From positions 1-62,298 of the forward strand of contig CAMYKU010000039.1 of assembly GCA_947259105.1 (NCBI GenBank): a DNA stretch of 62,298 nt. The letters run 5' to 3'. The notes beneath the pieces were generated by a model. That model was not told the origin of the DNA, did not search any database, and worked only from the letters and a program-made list of their open reading frames with translations. A program made the position numbers and the translations under genes. Origin of the DNA: an uncultured Alphaproteobacteria bacterium. GTDB lineage: Bacteria > Pseudomonadota > Alphaproteobacteria > UBA8366 > JADFVY01. The first letter of the stretch is position 1; the number at the start of each line of letters is the position of its first letter. Shown here piece by piece: positions 55,127 to 62,298 of the stretch.

Positions 55127-56607
55127 CACCCCTGCCCCGCCATGCGCGCTTCGAGGCGCTCGATCGTGCGCTTCGGAACTTCGGGCTGGTTCAGGAGCTG
55201 CAGCAGGCTCGCCTTGCGGTCTTCCGGCATGTGCCGGTTGTTTTCGACGAAGGCGATCAGGGCCTTGCGGCGTTCGTCGCTGATCGCGATAAGCTCTTCA
55301 CCGCCGCCGCGCCCGCTTTCGGGCCGGGGCGGGGCATCGGGGGCCTGACCGGCGGGCCGGACCTTGACCCCCGGACCCAGCTGCGGCAGCCGCTCGGTGA
55401 TGTAGCTGGCGCCGTACGGCACCCCGGCCACGATGAGGCTGTCACCCTGGCGCCGCAGGATCCTGACCGTGCGCTCGGAAATACGGGACTCCGCATCGAG
55501 CAGCAGGATTCGGCCGTCCGCCGTGACCGCGGTGGCCGGCACGATGGCGACGTCCTGCAATGCGGGTTCCTCGATCGTTGCGGTGATGAAATCGCCGGGC
55601 CGCAGGATCGTCGACGACCCCGCATCGAGCTTCGCATAGACGAGACGCCCGCTTTGCCCCTGGACGACGACGGCGGCGGCGCGTTCCACGGTGCCGGTCA
55701 CCGAGACCGGAAGATCGCCCAGATCCAGGGTTACCGTCACGGCGGCCTGCCGCAGCGCGCCCTCTTCGTCGATCAGCCGCGCAAACTGCGCATTGGAGAC
55801 CCGGAACACCGCTTCCAGCGCCGCCGGGTCGATCAGAACGCCGAGTTTTTCGTTTGCCGTGACCAGCCGGCCGAGTACCGCGTCGACCTCGCTCAGCAGG
55901 CCGTCGAACGGCGCCGCGACGCGTGTTTCGCCGGCGATGCGGGTGGCATCGTCGAGCGCGATCTGCGCCCGGGTCACGCCGAATGCGGACCGTTCGACCC
56001 GCTTGCGGGCGACGATCAGCGCCTGGGCCCGGCCCAGAACCGCCTGCTCGGCACTGGCGAAGGCAAGCGCCGCCTCTTCGACGCTGGCCTCGGTCGCGAA
56101 ACCCTTGGCCAGCAACTGGCGCTGCCGCATCAACGCCTGGCGCCGCAGATCGCGCTGGCGTAACGCCGCGCCGTGCTCCATCTCCGCCAGTATGACGGCC
56201 TCGTCGGCTTCGGCCGTTTCGGCCTCGGCGTCGGCAAGCGCCGCGCGGGCATCGGCAAGCCTTGCCGTGGCCTCGGCCGGGTCGATCAGAAACAGCAGAT
56301 CGCCGGCCTTGACCGCAGCGCCGTCGCGAAACACCGGGGAGATTTCGACCAGCCGTCCGCCGGCGGACGACCGCAACTCGAGGCTGCGCCAGCTGCGGAT
56401 TTCACCATAGGCGACGATCTTCGGGTACGCCGTGGTCTGCTCCAGCGTCGCCGCGTTGACCACGAAGCTGCGTTCCTCGTCGTCGGGCCGGCCGCGGCCG
56501 TCATCGCCCTCACGCGCCTCCATCAGGACAAGCACGCCGAATGCAATCATGCCGGCCGTGGCGGCCAGCATCAGAATCCCGGCGATGCCGCGGATCAGGA
56601 ACCTCAT
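55126..56607 (-). CDS. RND efflux periplasmic adaptor (HlyD/MFP) subunit
   Basis: An N-terminal membrane anchor (IAGILMLAATAGMIAFGVLVLM) is followed by the lipoyl halves (GEIRSWRSLELRSSAGGRLV, AAVKAGDLLFLID and RVAAPFDGLLSEVDA) around a long coiled-coil hairpin. A beta-barrel/MP domain follows. Beyond the usual end there is a linker (APDAPPRPESGRGGGEE) and a short helical tail (ALIAFVENNRHMPEDRKASL), giving 493 residues. It is coupled to the permease gene. Confidence 0.92.
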   Translation of the reverse strand: MRFLIRGIAGILMLAATAGMIAFGVLVLMEAREGDDGRGRPDDEERSFVVNAATLEQTTAYPKIVAYGEIRSWRSLELRSSAGGRLVEISPVFRDGAAVKAGDLLFLIDPAEATARLADARAALADAEAETAEADEAVILAEMEHGAALRQRDLRRQALMRQRQLLAKGFATEASVEEAALAFASAEQAVLGRAQALIVARKRVERSAFGVTRAQIALDDATRIAGETRVAAPFDGLLSEVDAVLGRLVTANEKLGVLIDPAALEAVFRVSNAQFARLIDEEGALRQAAVTVTLDLGDLPVSVTGTVERAAAVVVQGQSGRLVYAKLDAGSSTILRPGDFITATIEEPALQDVAIVPATAVTADGRILLLDAESRISERTVRILRRQGDSLIVAGVPYGASYITERLPQLGPGVKVRPAGQAPDAPPRPESGRGGGEELIAISDERRKALIAFVENNRHMPEDRKASLLQLLNQPEVPKRTIERLEARMAGQG

Positions 56608-56771
56608 ACGCGCCTCGAGCGGTTGTCGCGCTGCCGGGCCTTGTTCGGGTGGACCGGTTAGCCCAGTGAGATCATAGAGTTAATGCTCGCACCGGTCCGG
56701 GACAATACCTCAGAGCCGCGCCGCGGGTAAGATGCCATCCGATTCACCCCGCCGCGGCATCGGACGGAGCT

Positions 56772-58067
56772 TTACGCTGGCAAGGTTTTTTGACGTCCTG
56801 GATTGGTGGACGGTCCGGTCGAATCCGCCACTGCGTGGTTGAGCGCAAGATCGAAAGCGTCAAAATTCCGCAGCCGCCGTTCGCCCTCCAACCCCGCGAC
56901 GATCCGGTTGAGGATCAATGGCACGATCTGCTCGGCGATGCCGCCATGGGAGCGCAAGGGCGCATCGAGGGCGGACAGATCGTGGCGCGCCTCGCTGGTC
57001 CCGATAACGACGCCCTTCGCGGACACGACGACGAGGTCGCCCATGCGGTCCCCGGGCAGTTCGAATGCGGCGCAGGCCTCGCCGTTGGGCGCGACGTAGT
57101 CGATGCCGTCGAGCGCGCGGAGCCTGTCGGCCACGACATCCGCGCCTTGCCCCAGATAGACCGTCGCGAAGGAGCCCAGCGCCCCGTGATGCTCCACGTA
57201 AGGGTCGGTGATCGGCAGAATCACCCGGGCCGCGCCCATACCCAGCCAGTCGTCGAGACGGTCCTGCAGATAGATCACGTTCGGGCGGCCGGCCGTATCG
57301 TGTTTGGCGTTCATGCCGTGGTCGGCGGTCAGCGCGATCACCGCCCCCAAATGATCCAGCCGCGCGAGATAGCCGTCCATCATCGCGTAGAGCGCGTTCG
57401 CCGCCGCCGTTCCCGGCGCGTGCTTGTGCTGGATGTAGTCGGTCGTCGACAGGTACATGATGTCGGGCCGGTCCCGCTCCATCAGCTTCACCCCGGCGGC
57501 GAAGACGAATTCCGAGAGCTCCGCCGAATAGACGTCGGGCACGGGCATTCCGACCATCCCCACCGCGCCCTCGATGCCGTTGGCGGCCAGCGTCGCCCGG
57601 TCCGACGTCTCGGCCGAGAAACACACCGCGCCGCCTTCGCCGAAGGCAAGCCCGTGGCCCAGCAGGCGCCGCAGCTTGTCCTTGGCGGTGACGACGGCGA
57701 TCTTCGCGCCCGCTTCCTGGAACGCCTGAAAGATGGTCGGCACGCGCAAGAATTTCGGGTCGTTCATCATCACCTCCCCGCCGCTGTCCGGGTCGAGGAA
57801 GTAGTTGCCGGAGATCCCGTGCACCGACGGCGGGCACCCGGTGACGATGGATAGATTGTTCGGGTTGGTGAAGCTGGGCACGATGCAGTCGGCGCGCAGA
57901 TCGGTGCCTTGCGTCGTGATCCGTTGAAGGTACGGCGCCGCGCCCGCCTTCACCGCCTCCTCGATATAGGCGGGCTCCGAGCCGTCGATGCAGACGACCA
58001 CGGTCGGCGCTTCGGGCCAGGCATAACGCCGCCCGTTGACTTCGATCTGCGGTCTTGTCCCGGACAT
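56772..58067 (-). CDS. phnA: Phosphonoacetate hydrolase
   Basis: PhnA hydrolyses phosphonoacetate to acetate and phosphate. The start at MSGTRPQIEVNGRRY has GGGAGG upstream, giving 431 residues. Alkaline-phosphatase-superfamily metal ligands are visible: Asp in VVVCIDGSEP, Thr in SFTNPNNLSIVTG, Asp and His in STTDYIQHKHAPGT, and Asp-His in ALTADHGMNAKHD. The C-terminal His is in SHGGIAEQIVPLILN. It lies 3.3 kb from phnW with a divergent transglutaminase-like gene and phnX between. Confidence 0.93.
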   Translation of the reverse strand: MSGTRPQIEVNGRRYAWPEAPTVVVCIDGSEPAYIEEAVKAGAAPYLQRITTQGTDLRADCIVPSFTNPNNLSIVTGCPPSVHGISGNYFLDPDSGGEVMMNDPKFLRVPTIFQAFQEAGAKIAVVTAKDKLRRLLGHGLAFGEGGAVCFSAETSDRATLAANGIEGAVGMVGMPVPDVYSAELSEFVFAAGVKLMERDRPDIMYLSTTDYIQHKHAPGTAAANALYAMMDGYLARLDHLGAVIALTADHGMNAKHDTAGRPNVIYLQDRLDDWLGMGAARVILPITDPYVEHHGALGSFATVYLGQGADVVADRLRALDGIDYVAPNGEACAAFELPGDRMGDLVVVSAKGVVIGTSEARHDLSALDAPLRSHGGIAEQIVPLILNRIVAGLEGERRLRNFDAFDLALNHAVADSTGPSTNPGRQKTLPA

Positions 58068-58408
58068 CAGCTGCCTCCCCCGTAACGGGCTCCGGTTGTC
58101 GCCCGGACAGCGCACCGGCGTCAAGCCGTGTACTGGCCTGGTATAGCAGGAAGGAGAAATCCCTGCCGCGATTCAGCCTCACCGACGAGCGCAATGGCCT
58201 GGCGGTGGCAAGTTCTTATGGTTTCTCCACAATCCGTGCGGGCTGCATACTTTGCACCAATCTTATCCTCACGGCCCCTACCGGAATGAGTCAGCCTTTG
58301 ACGAACCATGCTATCCTGTCGGCCACCACCGAGCGTATTTGGACGCGTCGTTGCACCAAATCCTGTCGGGGCGAAGCCAAGTGTGGTCCTTTAGCAGCGG
58401 AGAGCGAG
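58068..58408. other. Divergent intergenic region between phnA and the transglutaminase-like gene
   Basis: This 341-base region has no convincing ORF or repeat. TTGACG at about 58299 is followed only eight bases later by TATCCT, so no proper promoter could be assigned. The phnA ribosome site (GGGAGG) and that of the transglutaminase-like gene (GGAGAG) mark its two ends. Confidence 0.45.
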
Positions 58409-59224
58409 ATGAAATTCCGGGTCGGTTACGAATTGCAGTACGAGTTCCCCCAGCCGACCCCGGCCATCCTGATGCTGAATATCCACTTCTCGCGCGTTTC
58501 CGACCTCGCGATGCCGGACAACATGGTCATCAGCCCTTCCGTTCCGGTTTCCGGCTACCGCGACGGCTTCGGCAACTGGTGCAGCAGGATCGTCGCCCCG
58601 GCCGGCCGCATGGTGATCTCGGCCGATTTCGCCGTGAGGGATACCGGCCGGCCCGATCCGGTGGTGCCGGATGCAAGCCAGGTTCCCGTCGAAGAGCTTC
58701 CCGAAGAGGCGCTGGTCTTCCTGCTGGCGAGCCGCTTCTGCGACAGCGACCGATTGCTGGACCTGGCGTGGACCCTGTTCGGCGCGGCGGCGCCGGGATG
58801 GCCGCGCGTGCAGGCGATCTGCGATTTCGTGCATCAGCATATCACGTTTGGCTACGAGCACGCGCGGGTGACCCGGACCGCCTCCGAAGCGTATGAGGAG
58901 CGCCTCGGGGTGTGCCGCGACTTCGCGCACCTCGCCGTGGCGTTCTGCCGGGCCCTCAACATCCCGGCGCGCTACTGCACCGGGTATCTCAGCGACGCCG
59001 GCACACCGCCGCCATTTCCGCCCGGCGATTTCGCGGCGTGGTTCGAGGCCTATCTCGGCGGTTCCTGGCACACGTTCGATCCGCGCAACAACACGCCGCG
59101 CATGGGCCGGATCCTCATCGCGCAGGGACGCGACGCGGCGGATGTCGCCATCACCACGACGTTCGGCCCCAACACGCTCGAAGGCTTCCGCGTCTGGACC
59201 GACGAGATCGCCGAGCAGGATTGA
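58409..59224 (+). CDS. Transglutaminase-like cysteine peptidase family protein
   Basis: The start at MKFRVGYELQYEFPQPTPAI has GGAGAG upstream, giving 271 residues. A Bact_transglu_N-type beta domain (residues 1-90) leads to the papain-fold core. The catalytic Cys169 is in ERLGVCRDFAHLAVAFCRAL. Relatives usually have His in a TFDxRHN motif; here the region is GGSWHTFDPRNN, so His221 is the only candidate and its role is uncertain. Function may be peptidase or amide hydrolysis. It is divergent from phnA and convergent with phnX. Confidence 0.85.
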   Translation: MKFRVGYELQYEFPQPTPAILMLNIHFSRVSDLAMPDNMVISPSVPVSGYRDGFGNWCSRIVAPAGRMVISADFAVRDTGRPDPVVPDASQVPVEELPEEALVFLLASRFCDSDRLLDLAWTLFGAAAPGWPRVQAICDFVHQHITFGYEHARVTRTASEAYEERLGVCRDFAHLAVAFCRALNIPARYCTGYLSDAGTPPPFPPGDFAAWFEAYLGGSWHTFDPRNNTPRMGRILIAQGRDAADVAITTTFGPNTLEGFRVWTDEIAEQD

Positions 59225-59276
59225 GCAAGGCGCCTGTCCGGGCCAGGCCCGGTGACGGCGCGGCACCGTGCATGCC

Positions 59277-59297
59277 GCGGGCGGGACAGCCGCCCGC
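59277..59297. terminator. Possible hairpin between convergent transglutaminase-like and phnX genes
   Basis: GCGGGCGG / CCGCCCGC with loop GACAG lies between the two stops. No U-tract is present on either strand, so terminator function is weakly supported. Confidence 0.3.
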
Positions 59298-59302
59298 CCT
59301 CC

Positions 59303-60145
59303 TTACGGCCGCTCGCCGCGCGCCAGGCGCGCGTTGATGTCGTCGATCACACCCGGAAGGTCGGCGACCGAATCGATGACGTAATGGGCCCCCGACTTGC
59401 GCAGGATGTCCCTGGTGATCTCGTGCCGGCGCTCGATTTCCGCTGGCGGCAGCCGGTCGACCTCATCGAGGCTGTTGATATCCATGTAGTTGCTGTAGCG
59501 CGAGACGCCGACGCCCCAGCAGCCGGCCTCCAGCGCCTCGCCGATGCCGGAGACCGTGTCGTCGACCTTGACCACCGACTGGATCGGATGGACGTCCAGC
59601 ATGTCGAGGTTCTTGTAGACCATGAACGGCTTGGGACGCGCGCCATGGACGACCTCGTCGCCGGCGACCGAGGCGTCGGGGACGTAGCCCTGCTTCTTGG
59701 CGTCCTCTTCGAGGATATCGACCATGCTGCGCACGAAGCCGGTGGTGCTGCCGATCTTGACGCCCGCCTTCTGCAGCTTCTGCACCGCTTCGGCGACGCC
59801 GGGCAGCAGCGCCGTGTATTGCCTGAGGCAATCCAGCTGCAGCGGCACGAAGTCGGCGAACATGCGGTCGACGTCGCCCTGGTCGGGATCGCTGCCGTGG
59901 ATACCCTTCCAGCGGTCGCGGATCTCGGGCATCTCGGTCATCGCCTTGATGTGCAAATCCTTGCGCAGCCCCATCGGGCCGCGCGCCTCGGTCATGCTGA
60001 CCTCGACACCCTGCTTGTTGAACACCTCGACGAACACCACCGCCGGCGCCAGCACATAGGCGTCGGCCACGGTGCCGCTCCAGTCCAGGATCGCGGCCTT
60101 GACCTTGCCGCGGTAGCTGCGGCTGAACAGGTAATCGGACGTCAT
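59303..60145 (-). CDS. phnX: Phosphonoacetaldehyde hydrolase (phosphonatase)
   Basis: PhnX cleaves phosphonoacetaldehyde to acetaldehyde and phosphate. The 280-residue HAD protein has nucleophile Asp21 (AAILDWSGTVAD), the Schiff-base Lys62 in MGLRKDLHIKAM, IGSTTGFVRSMVDIL, ARPKPFMVYKNLD and VKVDDTVSGIGEAL. It follows phnW by 46 bases on the same strand. Confidence 0.95.
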   Translation of the reverse strand: MTSDYLFSRSYRGKVKAAILDWSGTVADAYVLAPAVVFVEVFNKQGVEVSMTEARGPMGLRKDLHIKAMTEMPEIRDRWKGIHGSDPDQGDVDRMFADFVPLQLDCLRQYTALLPGVAEAVQKLQKAGVKIGSTTGFVRSMVDILEEDAKKQGYVPDASVAGDEVVHGARPKPFMVYKNLDMLDVHPIQSVVKVDDTVSGIGEALEAGCWGVGVSRYSNYMDINSLDEVDRLPPAEIERRHEITRDILRKSGAHYVIDSVADLPGVIDDINARLARGERP

Positions 60146-60191
60146 GTTCGAATCTCCTTGTCGTGTGTTCGTTCCATGGAATGATTGAGGT

Positions 60192-61346
60192 TCAGGCGGG
60201 CGCGCATTGCGTCACGCCCATGTCGTTCAGCGTCTCACGGATCACCGCCAGCGCCGCTTCCAGGTCTTCCCTTACAAGCTGGCCGATGCAGCCGATGCGG
60301 AAGGTCGGCGCCACGGTCAGCTTGCCCGGATAGATCACGTAGCCGCGCGCCGCGAGCCGGTCGTAGAACGCGCCGAAATCGAAGTTCGCGTCGGCCGGCA
60401 TATGGAAGGTGACGATGATCGGCGCCTGCAACGCGTCCGGCAGCAGGGTCTCGAAGCCCAGCGCCCGCATGCCGTCGACCAGCACCCGGCAGTTCTCGGA
60501 ATAGCGGGCGTTGCGCGCCGGCACCCCGCCCTCTGCCTCGAACTCGGAAACCGCCTGGTCGAAGGCCGCCAGCACGTGGGTCGGCGGGGTGAAGCGCCAC
60601 TGGCCGTTGCCCTCCAGCCCGCGCCACTGGTCGTAGAGATCGAGCGACAGCGAATGGGCGTTGCCCTCGCAGGCCTCCAACGCCGACCGGCGGACGATGG
60701 CATAGCCCATGCCCGGCACCCCTTCGAGGCATTTGTTGGACGAGGCGACGACGGCATCGCAGGCGACCTCGCGCACATCCAGCGGGATCGCGCCGAACGC
60801 GCTCATCGCATCGATGATGAGGCTGCGGCCGTGTTTCGAAACGAGACCGGCGATCTCGCGGATCGGGTTCAGGATGCCGCTGGTGGTCTCGCAGTGGACC
60901 GCGGCGACATGGGTGATGGCGGAATCTTCGGCCAACAGTGCGTCGAGCGAGGCGAGGTCCGGCGTGCGGTCCTCGGCGCAGGTCAGCGCGAGCGCCGAGC
61001 GCCCGAGGTACTTGGCGATCTTCATCATGCGCTCGCCGTAGGCGCCGTTGACCAGCACCAGCAGCCGCCCGTCGCGCGGCAGCAGCGTGCCCAGCGTCGC
61101 CTCGACGGAAAAGGTGCCGGAGCCCTGGACCGGCACGCAGACGTATTCGCCCTCGCCGCCCGCGATCTCCACCAGCCGCTCGCGGATGCGGGCGTTGAGC
61201 GCGATGAACTGCTTGTCGCGGCTGCCCCAGTCGCGCAGCATCGCCTGCTTGACCGTCAGCGAGGTGGTCAGCGGCCCCGGCGTGAGCAGGAATTCGTCGT
61301 TGCCGGTGCGCGCGGCGCGCACGGCGGCGTGCAATGTGTCGCTCAT
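60192..61346 (-). CDS. phnW: 2-aminoethylphosphonate-pyruvate transaminase
   Basis: PhnW transaminates 2-aminoethylphosphonate with pyruvate, giving phosphonoacetaldehyde and alanine. The 384 residues include LLTPGPLTTSLTVKQAMLRDWGS (opening motif shortened here), QGSGTFSVEATLGTLLP, IIDAMSAFGAIPLD and PLP-Lys205 in ASSNKCLEGVPG. It starts 120 bases from the divergent LysR gene with GGAGGA as ribosome site, and pairs with phnX. Confidence 0.96.
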   Translation of the reverse strand: MSDTLHAAVRAARTGNDEFLLTPGPLTTSLTVKQAMLRDWGSRDKQFIALNARIRERLVEIAGGEGEYVCVPVQGSGTFSVEATLGTLLPRDGRLLVLVNGAYGERMMKIAKYLGRSALALTCAEDRTPDLASLDALLAEDSAITHVAAVHCETTSGILNPIREIAGLVSKHGRSLIIDAMSAFGAIPLDVREVACDAVVASSNKCLEGVPGMGYAIVRRSALEACEGNAHSLSLDLYDQWRGLEGNGQWRFTPPTHVLAAFDQAVSEFEAEGGVPARNARYSENCRVLVDGMRALGFETLLPDALQAPIIVTFHMPADANFDFGAFYDRLAARGYVIYPGKLTVAPTFRIGCIGQLVREDLEAALAVIRETLNDMGVTQCAPA

Positions 61347-61424
61347 GGGTGCGGTCCTCCTGGACGGCGGTCGGGGCGCGGCGGGCCGGACCGTGCTACA
61401 GGAGGTGCTATTTGTAAAATTAAT

Positions 61425-61462
61425 TCGATATATGCTTTCTATTGTAATACTCTATATATTGA
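61425..61462. promoter_or_regulatory. Imperfect AT-rich dyad in the phnW-lysR intergenic region
   Basis: TCGATATAT (61425-61433) and ATATATTGA (61454-61462) are inverted with one mismatch and a 20-base spacer, in an AT-rich island of about 75 bases inside GC-rich DNA. This fits a LysR-type regulator site between divergent genes. It ends five bases before the lysR ATG. Confidence 0.45.
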
Positions 61463-61466
61463 GATC

Positions 61467-62298
61467 ATGAACCATGCGCAGCTCAGGGCCTTTCATGCGG
61501 TCGCAAGGGACGGCGGATTTTCCGCCGCCGCCCGCGCGCTGGGCGTAACGCAGCCGACCCTGACCGTCCAGGTCCGGGCGCTGGAGGACGGCTATCGCGT
61601 TGCGTTGTTCCACCGCCGCGGCCGCAGGGTGACGCTGACCCGCGCCGGCGAAGAGCTGTACACCATCGCGCAGCGCTATTTCAGCGTCGAGCGGGAAGCC
61701 GAGGAGTTCCTGCGCGCCGAGGGCGGCCTCTCGCAGGGGCGCATTTCCATCGCCGCCGACGGGCCGTTCCACGTCATGCCGCTGATCGGCGCCATAAGCG
61801 ACGAATTGCCGGGGCTGGAGATCGTCGTCTCGGTCGGCAATTCCGAGGCCGTGGTGCAGGCGCTGCTCGACTACGAGGCGGAGTTCGGCCTCTTGAGCGA
61901 ATACCGCATGGACGACCGACTCGCCGTGCTGTCGGCCAGCCGCCATCCCATCGTGCTGATGATGCCGGCGGGACACGAGTGGGCCGGGCGGCCTTCGGTT
62001 GCGATCGCGGAATTGCAGGACCAGCCGATGATCCTGCGCGAGAAAGGTTCGGCCACGCGGCGCAGCTTCGAGGCGGCGCTGGCGGCGGCCGGCATCGCGC
62101 CGCGGATCGCGCTCGAGATCGGCAGCCGCGAGGCGGTGCGCGAGGCGGTCGCCGCCGGCCTCGGCCTCGGCGTCGTCCAGGAACCGGAACTCGGCGAGGA
62201 CGCCCGCATCGCCTCCGCGCATATCGATGGCGCCGATTTGCAGGCAACGGAACTCATCGTCTGCCTGGAAGAACGCCGCGAGAGCCCGGTGATGCGAA
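61467..62298 (+). CDS. LysR-family transcriptional regulator (partial, runs off the right edge)
   Basis: From ATG 61467 the frame gives at least 277 codons. The winged helix is complete: MNHAQLRAFHAVARDGGFSA, ARALGVTQPTLTVQVRALED and VALFHRRGRRVTLTRAGEEL. The effector domain follows (RISIAADGPFHVMPLIGAIS, SREAVREAVAAGLGLGVVQE). Divergent placement beside phnW makes it the likely activator of aminoethylphosphonate breakdown (inference). The C-terminus lies outside the window. Confidence 0.9.
   Translation, partial: MNHAQLRAFHAVARDGGFSAAARALGVTQPTLTVQVRALEDGYRVALFHRRGRRVTLTRAGEELYTIAQRYFSVEREAEEFLRAEGGLSQGRISIAADGPFHVMPLIGAISDELPGLEIVVSVGNSEAVVQALLDYEAEFGLLSEYRMDDRLAVLSASRHPIVLMMPAGHEWAGRPSVAIAELQDQPMILREKGSATRRSFEAALAAAGIAPRIALEIGSREAVREAVAAGLGLGVVQEPELGEDARIASAHIDGADLQATELIVCLEERRESPVMR

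Noticed and set aside
51890..55348. An 1152-codon plus-strand frame opposite the RND pump
   Set aside because: Antisense shadow; the RND motifs on the minus strand settle the coding strand.

Overview
The window reads as a chromosomal segment of a GC-rich alphaproteobacterium, probably Rhodospirillales-like. The evidence is gene order: hppA facing bamE, then the Cbp3-type chaperone, the YceD-type DUF177 gene, rpmF, plsX, fabH, ihfA, a MerR gene and tRNA-Pro. Other alphaproteobacterial marks are nrdR-ribD-ribE-ribB-ribH-nusB-thiL behind rpiB-glyA, a MucR/Ros regulator, an RDD-bpt pair, and a HemB lacking the zinc cysteines. No phage, CRISPR array, plasmid function or complete insertion sequence was seen.

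Layout. (1) 1-5.2 kb, minus: a giant secreted protein with eight PKD domains, FG-GAP repeats and the start of an RHS/YD region. It is cut by an in-frame TAG at 1702-1704 and runs off the left edge. (2) 5.5-10.1 kb, minus: tRNA-Pro(GGG) and the fatty-acid/phospholipid cluster. bamE (+) and hppA (-) converge on a shared hairpin. (3) 13-21.4 kb, minus: one long housekeeping run, rpiB, glyA, nrdR, the riboflavin genes, nusB, thiL and an MFS transporter. The RibB protein carries a degenerate cyclohydrolase II half. (4) 21.8-28.7 kb: mucR, glutaryl-CoA dehydrogenase and lrgAB on plus. On minus are a MarR regulator and a valine-degradation set (acyl-CoA dehydrogenase, HIBYL-CoA hydrolase, 3-hydroxyisobutyrate dehydrogenase). 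(5) 29.3-34.5 kb: a secreted LVIVD-repeat protein with a poly-aspartate tail, a tiny membrane protein, a 5' fragment of hemB, a glycosyltransferase and intact hemB. (6) 34.5-44.2 kb: two alpha/beta hydrolases, an EamA permease, ornithine decarboxylase, an unrecognised 43-residue basic ORF, a penicillin-acylase-family enzyme, threonine dehydratase, an RDD protein and the N-end-rule transferase Bpt.

(7) 44.5-49.3 kb: a TRAP transporter of the TakP type. Its binding protein is short at the C-terminus, a 15-bp perfect hairpin follows it, and its large permease carries a coiled-coil extension of about 330 residues. (8) 49.4-56.6 kb: a TVP38-type membrane protein, a 165-bp MITE-like palindromic element, a LEA14-type lipoprotein, a second EamA permease and an RND efflux pair. 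(9) 56.8-62.3 kb: phosphonate breakdown, with phnA, phnX and phnW, a transglutaminase-like gene inside the cluster, and a divergent LysR regulator cut by the right edge.

Points most worth a second look: the amber codon inside the PKD/RHS giant; the DctM-coiled-coil fusion; small palindromic elements that end exactly at, or supply, the stop codons of neighbouring genes; the duplicated hemB 5' end beside a glycosyltransferase; and the 43-residue basic ORF. No single locus clearly announces a wholly new system.
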